Below, piece after piece: positions 50,901 to 57,112 of a stretch of DNA of 64,000 nt. The notes under the pieces are model-generated. The model was not told the origin of the DNA. It made no database searches and worked only from the letters and a program-made list of their open reading frames with translations. Source of the stretch: DASQMT01 sp963835735 (GTDB lineage: Bacteria > Actinomycetota > Thermoleophilia > Solirubrobacterales > Solirubrobacteraceae); the NCBI GenBank assembly GCA_963835735.1, contig CAWIGP010000002.1, positions 1,364,001 to 1,428,000 of the forward strand, given 5' to 3'. Within the stretch, counting starts at the first letter, position 1. Each line of letters opens with the position of its first letter. The translations under genes were made by a program, and so were the position numbers.

Positions 50901-51268
50901 CGGCACCGCCACCGTCGCCGAGCCCCGCACCCACCGCGCCGCGAACGCTCTCGCGCTGGGCATCGGACGCGCCGCACCCGAGCCCCGCGCCGACCCAGCA
51001 GCTCGCGCGGGCGTCCCTGGGAGGAGCGCTCGCGTCGGCCGCGGGCGCAGCCGCGTCCGGCGCTGCGCAGGAGGCGGGCGCCGCCGCGCAGGGCGCGATC
51101 GCGGGTGCCGGGGCCGCCGCGCGCAGCGCCGCAGCGTCCGGCCTGGCCGCCCTCGGCGGCGGCGGCAGCAGCAGCGGAGGAGGCGGCGACGCCACCTACG
51201 ACGAGCTCCTCCGCCGCCTACGTGACGAGCAGGAGCAGCTCGGCCAACTCATCCAACACCCCTTCTGA
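47951..51268 (+). CDS. Very long Pro/Ala/Thr repeat protein of the CIS
   Basis: A 1105-residue low-complexity protein. Short ordered ends flank it: a basic N-terminus (residues 1-60, RIMRVVDRRAARSTGRAWLG) and a conserved-looking C-terminus YDELLRRLRDEQEQLGQLIQ. The middle is built of about 14 copies of a 19-residue STPTGSPPA-type repeat and a 257-residue segment present twice. An Ala/Gly-rich helix-like stretch (about 1015-1060) precedes the tail. In this position other actinobacterial CIS have a poorly conserved hypothetical gene. It might be a length-determining (tape-measure) or scaffold protein; no classical tape-measure gene is otherwise visible. Function is unknown. Confidence 0.8.
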   Translation: MDPQTTRDPSEPLRPMRRIMRVVDRRAARSTGRAWLGESVAEARAPKLLTEATRLAPTARPPASPPPVVVRWSQPPMPVAPPAPSPEAAMPVVPPPPPPSPEPPMPQVEPAAELPLMADGTPVQSTFGLAEALAWKKGKAEAGGDDAVEPAPEPASRRAPIRGARIVEGAAPRPQAGKPHRLARKPPPADATATRSTSARDTTPGPPAPATPALPAASTPTGSPPAAASTPAPPAASTPTGSPPATASTPAPPAASTPTGSPPAAAPTPASRTTPAHPAPSTPTGSPPAAASTPAPAAASTPTGSPPAAASTPAPAAPSTPTGSPPAGRTPAGPSTPAPSTPARDTAPGPAASAGDITSTPAAPVEPAVELPLMADGTPVQSTFGLAEALAWKKGKAEAGGDDAVEPAPEPASRRAPIRGARIVEGAAPRPQAGKPHRLARKPPPADATATPSTSARDTTPGPPAPATPALPAASTPTGSPPAAAAPPAPPPASTPTGSPPAAAATPAPPAASTPTGSPPAAAATPAPPAASTPTGSPPATASTPAPPAASTPTGSPPAAAPTPAGRTTPAHPAPSTPTGSPPAAASTPAGQTTPAHPAPSTRTGSPPAAAPTPAGQTTPASSTHTGSPSAAVSAPAGGTTPAPSTPARGSEPVAPAGSPHRSVETAPAPPADRATPTPASERTATIPAATSPTAAAPVAQPGPAAPPAPPTRSTVTDPAPAAAAPLPATAHATEIPSGSQRVAVQRVAPPVPAQPARPALRRTPRQAPPPLPSRPGPIRRALDALRGRPSPAAATTREAPRDLPRLSPHTSASAPDATGGPQPGAHTATGVAARESSASRTRPATPEAAPRAAVHMAPSTPDAAPRESSASTPRAAPRESSAALVERSEGSMPRMTRAPASAAGAPALPDPARRPQHSDPRSRPRLHRPPAQPPAGPGASPAGWLRRALGGRAAEPAAPPAPPAPAAPARPRPSMRLVAPSRPAPPPSPSPAPTAPRTLSRWASDAPHPSPAPTQQLARASLGGALASAAGAAASGAAQEAGAAAQGAIAGAGAAARSAAASGLAALGGGGSSSGGGGDATYDELLRRLRDEQEQLGQLIQHPF
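48275..49371 (+). repeat. 771-bp in-frame duplication inside the repeat protein gene
   Basis: 48275-48600 is repeated at 49046-49371, offset exactly 771 bases (257 codons), with only a handful of differences. The unit codes for ELPLMADGTPVQSTFGLAEA and following residues. The close identity suggests recent duplication or gene conversion. Confidence 0.88.
48594..49870 (+). repeat. 57-bp (19-codon) coding repeat array
   Basis: About 14 copies of a unit coding for STPTGSPPAAASTPAPPAA, six in the first block and eight in the second, with decayed copies at the ends. In-frame expansion/contraction would change protein length without breaking it. Confidence 0.85.
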
Positions 51269-51278
51269 GCAACCGCCA

Positions 51279-51701
51279 ATGTCTCCCGCCATCCAGCCCT
51301 TCGGAGTCCACTCGTTCGTCCTGCGGATCCCGGAGATCGACACGGTCGGCTTCTTCATGAGCTGCACGGGGCTCCGCATGAACGTCGACGTGCTCGAGTA
51401 CCGCGAGGGCGGCAACAACGACTTCGTCCACCGCCTGCCGGGCGGCCTGCACTACCCCAACCTCGTGCTCTCGCGCGGCCTCACGAAGGAGGACGTGCTG
51501 CTCAAGTGGTTCGGCGCCACGCAGACGGAGCCGCAGCTCAAGGAGATCACGCTCACGCTGCGGACAGCCGAGGCCGAGCGGACCTGGACGTTCGCCGACG
51601 CGTTCCCGATCGCGTGGACCGGACCCGAGATCGACAGCTCCGGCAGCGGCATCTGCATGGAGTCGCTGGAGATCGCCCATGCCGGGCTCAAGGTGACCTG
51701 A
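51279..51701 (+). CDS. Second gp19-like tube protein (tube initiator)
   Basis: A 140-residue tube paralogue: FVLRIPEIDTVGFFMSCTGL, VLEYREGGNNDFVHRLPG, NLVLSRGLTKEDVLLKWF. It differs clearly from the 46947-47396 tube and matches the Afp5/Pvc5-type tube that bridges to the baseplate hub. It starts at ATG 51279, 11 bases after the repeat-protein stop, and abuts the LysM gene. Confidence 0.9.
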   Translation: MSPAIQPFGVHSFVLRIPEIDTVGFFMSCTGLRMNVDVLEYREGGNNDFVHRLPGGLHYPNLVLSRGLTKEDVLLKWFGATQTEPQLKEITLTLRTAEAERTWTFADAFPIAWTGPEIDSSGSGICMESLEIAHAGLKVT

Positions 51702-51702
51702 G

Positions 51703-52374
51703 ATGCCGATCCCGCAGGGCTTCCAGCGCGCACAGCTCGAGGTCGACGGCGCCCAGCCGATCGAGTGCGCGTTCAACCCACAGAGCTACACGGTCAGCAA
51801 GACCAACGTGTGGAACTTCAAGCCGACGACGGGCGTCGACCTGCCCGAGGGCGAGTTCGGCGGCGGCCTGCCGCGTCGCACCCAGCTCTCGCTGCTCCTC
51901 GACGTGTCGCTGCTGGGGCCGGACGAGAGCGTCAAGGAGACCGCCAACAACCTGCTCAAGATGATGGAGACCGATGGCGGCGGAGGCGGCGGCGGGGCTG
52001 CTCCGCCGTTCGTCACGTTCCGCTGGGGCTCGGTCGACCTGCCCAAGTCGGTCCCGGTCTCGCTCACGATCCAGTACATCCTGTTCCACCCCAACGGCGA
52101 GCCGATCCGGGCCACGGTGGAGCTCGAGCTCGCGCAGGCCGAGAAGGCCTCGACCGCGTCCGGCTCGGGCACGAGCGAGGGCCAGAACCCGACGACCCGC
52201 GCCCAACGCGGCCTGCGCGTGCACCAGGTCCGCGACGGCGACTCGCTGCCCGCGATCGCCTACGACGCCTACGGCGACCCGACACGCTGGCGCCCGATCG
52301 CCGAGGCCAACGGGATCGACAACCCGCTGCACCTGCGCCGCGGCTCCGACCTCACGATCCCCACGCTGGACTGA
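51703..52374 (+). CDS. LysM-domain baseplate hub protein (Afp7-like)
   Basis: A 223-residue protein. Residues 1-150 are the CIS tube-cap/hub domain (FNPQSYTVSKTNVWNFKP, LDVSLLGPDESVKETANNLL). A LysM domain ends it: VHQVRDGDSLPAIAYDAYGD, then WRPIAEANGIDNPLHLRRGS. In Afp, this protein links tube and spike. It overlaps the spike gene by one base. Confidence 0.92.
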   Translation: MPIPQGFQRAQLEVDGAQPIECAFNPQSYTVSKTNVWNFKPTTGVDLPEGEFGGGLPRRTQLSLLLDVSLLGPDESVKETANNLLKMMETDGGGGGGGAAPPFVTFRWGSVDLPKSVPVSLTIQYILFHPNGEPIRATVELELAQAEKASTASGSGTSEGQNPTTRAQRGLRVHQVRDGDSLPAIAYDAYGDPTRWRPIAEANGIDNPLHLRRGSDLTIPTLD

Positions 52375-54065
52375 TGCCGCGCGAGACCTCACGCGAGCAC
52401 GTCCCGACGTACACCGTCCTCGTCGACGGCGGCGAGCTGTCGCAGGAGCATCGCGACCGGATCAAGGAGATCCGCGTCGTCGACCACCTGCGGCTGCCCG
52501 ACGTCTGCACGGTGGGCATCCAGTTCCCGAAGGCCGAGGGGATCGACTCGCAGCCGTTCGAGATCGGCAAGAAGATCGAGGTCCGGCTGGGCGCGCGCGA
52601 GCACGAGGCGCCGGAGACGCTGTTCATCGGCGACGTCGTCTCGCTCGAGCCGGTATTCGGCGCCGGCGGCTGCTCGCTGACCGTCAACGCGTACGACCGC
52701 GCGCACCTGCTGCACCGGTCGCGCAAGGTGCGCGTGTTCCAGAACCAGACCGCGACCGACATCGTCAAGAAGGTCGTGACCGAGAACGGCCTGGAGTTCG
52801 ACGGCGAGTCGAGCGGCGATCCGTACGACTTCATGCAGCAGGACAACGAGACCGACTGGGACTTCATCTGGCGGCTCGCCGAACGCTGCGGCTTCGAGTT
52901 CGTGATCGAGGACACCAAGGCGCACTTCCGCAAGCCGGGCGGCGGGGGCGCGGTCGAGCTGGAGTGGCCGAAGACGCTCGCATCGTTCCGCCCGCGCATG
53001 ACCGCCGTGCAGCAGGTGAGCACCGTGAGCGTGTTCGCGCACGACCCGATGACGAAGGAGTCGATCGAGGCCGAGGCGGCGCAGCCTGAGCAGATCGCGG
53101 AGATCGGGATCGACCGGGCGCAGGTGGCCGGCGCGTTCGCCGAGGCGACGATGCACGTGGCGACCGAGCCGGTGAAGACGATGGGCGAGGGCAGGACGCT
53201 CGCCCAGGCGCTCCTCGACAAGCTCGCGAACGGCTACATCGCCGCGGAGGGAACCGGTCCCGGGAATCCGCGCATCAAGGCGGGCGTCATGGTGAACGTG
53301 AAGGGCGTGGGGTCATCGTTCAGCGGCACCTACCGCGTCGCCACCTCGACGCACGTCCTGCGCGGCGGCAGCTCGTACATCACGCAGTTCGCGAACTCCC
53401 CGACGCACACGATCCTCGGCGCCGTCGGCGGCGCGGGACCCGCCCAGCCCGACTTCGCTTCGCAACTCGTGCTCGGCGTCGTGACCAACACGAACGACCC
53501 CGAGGAGATGGGACGCGTGCGCGTCGGCTTCCCCGCACTGAGCGGCGACACCGAGAGCGCGTGGGCGCGCATCGCGGCGATGAGCGCCGGCAACGAGCGC
53601 GGCGCGCTGATGCTCCCGGTCGTAGGCGAGGAGGTGCTCGTCGGCTTCGAGCACGGCGACACCACGCGCCCCTACGTGCTCGGCTCGCTGTTCAACGGCC
53701 AGGACCTGCCCGGCGACCTGCTCCTGCACGACCGGGACGGATCGTTCGTGGTGCGCAGCGACGCCGACGTCCACTCGGAGTCGAAGAAGGCGTACACGAT
53801 CAAGAGCGGCGGGCCGCTGACCGTGACGATCGCCGACAAGGTCGAGGAGACCTACGACCGCGACTGGACGAACAAGACGCAGGGCAAGGCGTCGCTCACC
53901 GCGACGCAGCCGTTCTCGATCGAGGGGCAGAGCGTGAGCGTGAAGGGCAAGACCGAGGTCACGGTCGAGGGTTCGGTGTCGCTGACGCTGAAGTGCGGGC
54001 CGTCGCAGATCCAGCTCTCGCCGGCGGGCGTAACCATCCGCGGACCGATAATCAACATCGGATAG
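52374..54065 (+). CDS. VgrG-like spike/hub protein (gp27-gp5 fusion, Afp8-like)
   Basis: A 563-residue protein. The gp27-like half (residues 1-350) includes CSLTVNAYDRAHLLHR and NETDWDFIWRLAERCGFEFV. The OB-fold gp5 part follows: LGVVTNTNDPEEMGRVRVGFP and VVGEEVLVGFEHGD, FNGQDLPG. A beta-helix spike made of short repeats (TIKSGGPLTVTIADKVEET, KGKTEVTVEGSVSLTL) ends the chain. No lysozyme domain is inserted. It ends in GPIINIG, with no PAAR extension. Confidence 0.95.
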   Translation: MPRETSREHVPTYTVLVDGGELSQEHRDRIKEIRVVDHLRLPDVCTVGIQFPKAEGIDSQPFEIGKKIEVRLGAREHEAPETLFIGDVVSLEPVFGAGGCSLTVNAYDRAHLLHRSRKVRVFQNQTATDIVKKVVTENGLEFDGESSGDPYDFMQQDNETDWDFIWRLAERCGFEFVIEDTKAHFRKPGGGGAVELEWPKTLASFRPRMTAVQQVSTVSVFAHDPMTKESIEAEAAQPEQIAEIGIDRAQVAGAFAEATMHVATEPVKTMGEGRTLAQALLDKLANGYIAAEGTGPGNPRIKAGVMVNVKGVGSSFSGTYRVATSTHVLRGGSSYITQFANSPTHTILGAVGGAGPAQPDFASQLVLGVVTNTNDPEEMGRVRVGFPALSGDTESAWARIAAMSAGNERGALMLPVVGEEVLVGFEHGDTTRPYVLGSLFNGQDLPGDLLLHDRDGSFVVRSDADVHSESKKAYTIKSGGPLTVTIADKVEETYDRDWTNKTQGKASLTATQPFSIEGQSVSVKGKTEVTVEGSVSLTLKCGPSQIQLSPAGVTIRGPIINIG

Positions 54066-54077
54066 GTTCGGAACGGA

Positions 54078-54479
54078 ATGTCAGAAATCCTCGGCTCAGG
54101 CCTCGCGTTCCCGCTCCAGGTCGACGCGCGCGGCGGGCTGTCGCTGGCCGGCGGCGAGGACGACATCGAGCAGGCGATCGCGCTGATCCTCGGCACGGCC
54201 CCGGGCGAGCGCGAGATGCGGCCGGAGTTCGGCTGCGCCGTCCACGACCTCGTGTTCGACACGATCGACGCCGCGATGATCGGCAAGCTCGATTCCGCGA
54301 TCCGCGCGGCGCTCGACCGCTGGGAGCCGCGCATCGACGTCGAGGACCTCTCGTTCGACCTCTCGGGCGTCGACGAGGGCCGGCTGCTGATCACGGTCTC
54401 CTACCGCGTGCGCTCGACCAACAACCAGCGCAACCTCGTCTACCCCTTCTATGTGATCCCGGAGGAGGAGAGCGAGTGA
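54078..54479 (+). CDS. gp25-like baseplate wedge protein (Afp9-like)
   Basis: A 133-residue gp25/GPW family protein: FPLQVDARGGLSLAGGEDDI, then ILGTAPGEREMRPEFGCAVHDLVF and the EPR region WEPRIDVEDLSF. It triggers sheath polymerisation in related systems. The GTG start of the next gene overlaps its stop as GTGA. Confidence 0.95.
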   Translation: MSEILGSGLAFPLQVDARGGLSLAGGEDDIEQAIALILGTAPGEREMRPEFGCAVHDLVFDTIDAAMIGKLDSAIRAALDRWEPRIDVEDLSFDLSGVDEGRLLITVSYRVRSTNNQRNLVYPFYVIPEEESE

Positions 54480-56467
54480 GACTCCCGCCGATCGAGCTGG
54501 ACGACCGCCGCTTCCAGGAGCTGGTGTCCGAGGCGCGGACGCGCATCCACCGCGCGTGTCCGGAATGGACCGAGCACAACGTCTCCGATCCCGGCATCAC
54601 GCTGATCGAGCTGTTCGCGTGGATGACCGAGATGACGATCTACCGGCTCAACCGCGTGCCGGACAAGCTCCACGTCGCGCTGATGGAACTGCTCGGCATC
54701 CGGCTCGACGGGCCGACCGGCGCGCACACCAAGCTGCGCTTCCGGCTGAGCTCGCCGGCCGAGCGCAGCATCGACATCGCGGGCGGCGAGACCGAGGTCG
54801 GCACGCGCCGCACGGCGACCGATGAGTCGATCGTGTTCCAGGTCGACGAGGACTTCACGATCCCGCCGGCACGTCCGGCCGCGTACCTGGTCCAGCGCGC
54901 GAACAAGTTCGCGGAGATCGGCGTGATCGACGGGACCGCCAAGCCGCAGGGCCCCGACCAGCTGCCGTTCAGCGCCCCGCCGCAGGTCGGCGACGCGCTC
55001 TACCTCGGCTTCGAGGAGGACATCGGCAAGCTCATCCTCCAGGTCTCGATGGAGGCGTCCACGGCGCGCGGCGCGGGCGTCGATCCCGAGGACCCGCCGC
55101 TGCGCTGGGAGGTGTCCGCCGGCGACGGCCGGTGGGACGACGCCGAGGTGCTCGAGGACCTCACCGGCGGCTTCAACTACGGCTCGGGCACGGTCGAGCT
55201 TCAGTGCCCGCCGCGCAGCGCGATCGAGCCGCTCGCCGGCAAGCGGCTGCGCTGGCTGCGCTGCCGCATCGACGAGAAGACGCGCAGCGGCGCGAGCACG
55301 ACGTACACCCACCCGCCCGAGGTCTACTCGATCACCGCCGCCCCCGTCGGCGCCCTGCTGGAGTCCTCGCACTCCGCGCGCGCCGAGAGTGAGGTGCTCG
55401 GCATCTCCGACGGCACGCCCGGCCAGTCGTTCCAGCTGCGCAACGCCCCGGTGCTCAAGCCGAGCGGGAGCGAGCACCTCGAGGTGCAGGACCCCGAGTC
55501 GGGCGACTGGGAGCGCTGGGAGCTGCGCGAGAACTTCGTCGACTCGACTCCGTTCGAGCGCCACTACACGCTCGACGTCGTGTCGGGCGAGATCGAGCTC
55601 GGGCCCGCGATCCGCGAGACCGACGGCGGCTGGTCGCAGTACGGCGCGGTGCCGGCCAAGGGCGCGATCGTGCGCATGACCCGCTACCGCTTCGGCGGCG
55701 GACGCGCCGGCAACGTCGCGGCCGGCACGCTCGCCGTGCTGCGCAGCCCGATCCCGGGAATCGACACGGTCAGCAATCCCGTGGCCGCGACCGGCGGCGT
55801 CGACGCCGAGCCACTCGAGCACGCGCGTGCGCGCGCGTCGATGGAGATCCGCACCCGCTACCGCGCCGTGACCGCCGAGGACTTCGAGTTCCTCGCCGGC
55901 GAGGCTTCCCCGCGCGTCGCCCGCGCGGTCTGCCTCGCGCCGAACGACGGCGGCCCCGTGCCGCTGCAGATCCTCCCGCACGTGTTCCCGGCCGACCGCC
56001 AGCTGAGCTACGAGCAGCTGGTGCCCGACGAGCCGCTGCTGCGCGACGTCGCCGAGTACCTCGACGCGCGGCGGCTGATCGGCACGCGGCTGCAGCTGCT
56101 GCCGTGCAAGTTCCGCGGCCTGTCGGTCGTGGTCAACCTGCAGGCGTCGCCGCTCGCCGATCCCGCGCGCGTGGAGGAGGACGTCGCGCACGCGCTCTAC
56201 ACGTACCTCAACCCGCTGGTCGGCGGCGACGCGCACGGCCTCGGCGGCGGCTGGCCGTTCGGGCGCTCGCTCAACCAGGGCGAGCTGTACGGGATCGTGC
56301 ACGCGATCGACGGCGTCGAGTTCGTGAAGATCCTGCGGATCTACGAGACCGACATGGTCACCGGCGAGCAGTCGCACAAGCCGGCCGGGACGCACATCGT
56401 GCTCGAGCCGGGCGAGCTGATCGCCTCGGGCCAGCACATCGTCAAGGCGACGCACCGGGAGACGTAG
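54476..56467 (+). CDS. Baseplate J-like protein (Afp11-like)
   Basis: A 663-residue protein starting with a GTG that overlaps the gp25 stop. ELVSEARTRIHRACPEWTEH and SDPGITLIELFAWMTEMTIYRLNRV are the standard opening. FGGGRAGNVAAGTLAVLRS and ARASMEIRTRYRAVTAEDFEFLA mark the baseplate-J core. C-terminal FVKILRIYETD leads to the wedge. It forms the wedge triangle with the next gene's product. Confidence 0.94.
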   Translation: MRLPPIELDDRRFQELVSEARTRIHRACPEWTEHNVSDPGITLIELFAWMTEMTIYRLNRVPDKLHVALMELLGIRLDGPTGAHTKLRFRLSSPAERSIDIAGGETEVGTRRTATDESIVFQVDEDFTIPPARPAAYLVQRANKFAEIGVIDGTAKPQGPDQLPFSAPPQVGDALYLGFEEDIGKLILQVSMEASTARGAGVDPEDPPLRWEVSAGDGRWDDAEVLEDLTGGFNYGSGTVELQCPPRSAIEPLAGKRLRWLRCRIDEKTRSGASTTYTHPPEVYSITAAPVGALLESSHSARAESEVLGISDGTPGQSFQLRNAPVLKPSGSEHLEVQDPESGDWERWELRENFVDSTPFERHYTLDVVSGEIELGPAIRETDGGWSQYGAVPAKGAIVRMTRYRFGGGRAGNVAAGTLAVLRSPIPGIDTVSNPVAATGGVDAEPLEHARARASMEIRTRYRAVTAEDFEFLAGEASPRVARAVCLAPNDGGPVPLQILPHVFPADRQLSYEQLVPDEPLLRDVAEYLDARRLIGTRLQLLPCKFRGLSVVVNLQASPLADPARVEEDVAHALYTYLNPLVGGDAHGLGGGWPFGRSLNQGELYGIVHAIDGVEFVKILRIYETDMVTGEQSHKPAGTHIVLEPGELIASGQHIVKATHRET

Positions 56468-57112
56468 GTGGAGACGGCCGACGGAAACGGCGACGGCGAC
56501 TACCGCACCTTCGCCGGGGCGGGCTTCGGCACGCTGATGGTGCAGCTCGCGAGCGGCGCGCGCGAGACGCCGCCGGTCGCGTCGAACCGCGCGTATCTGC
56601 GCGGCGGGCTGCCCGCCATGTACCAGGAGGGCGACTTCGGGATGCGCTTCGTCGGCGCGCTCGAGGCGGTGCTCGACCCGATCGTCGCGGTGATCGACGC
56701 GCTGCCCGCCTACTTCAACCCCGACCACGCGCCGCGCGACGTGCTGAACCTGCTCGCCGCCTGGCTCGGCGTCGAGGTCGACGAGTCCCAGCCGCTGCGC
56801 GAGCGCCGCCGGCTGGTGCGCGAGTCGGCGGAGCTGAGCCGCCGCCGCGGCACGGTCCGCGGGCTGGAGCTCGCACTCGAGCTCGCGTTCCCGAAGCTGC
56901 CGCTGCGGGTCGAGGACAACGGCGGCGTCACCTGGGGCGACGAGGAGCCGGCGCTGGAATCTTCTGCGGGCTCGTTTGTCGTTTATTGCGACAAGCCGAT
57001 TCCCGAGACGACCCAGGCAGCCGTCGCCCGCTGGATCGAGCAGTGCAAGCCGGTCCACTGCACCTACCGGCTGCGGGTCAAGGCGGCGAAGAAGAGCGGA
57101 GACTCGTCATGA
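56468..57112 (+). CDS. gpI-like baseplate protein (Afp12-like)
   Basis: A 214-residue phage-tail protein (P2 gpI-like / TIGR02242 type). NRAYLRGGLPAMYQEGDFGM and RFVGALEAVLDPIVAVIDALPAYFNP (in part) start the conserved section, and LNLLAAWLGVEVDESQP with RRRLVRESAELSRRRGTVRG completes it. It forms the second baseplate wedge subunit. GTG start follows the previous stop directly. Its stop overlaps the next gene as ATGA. Confidence 0.9.
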   Translation: METADGNGDGDYRTFAGAGFGTLMVQLASGARETPPVASNRAYLRGGLPAMYQEGDFGMRFVGALEAVLDPIVAVIDALPAYFNPDHAPRDVLNLLAAWLGVEVDESQPLRERRRLVRESAELSRRRGTVRGLELALELAFPKLPLRVEDNGGVTWGDEEPALESSAGSFVVYCDKPIPETTQAAVARWIEQCKPVHCTYRLRVKAAKKSGDSS

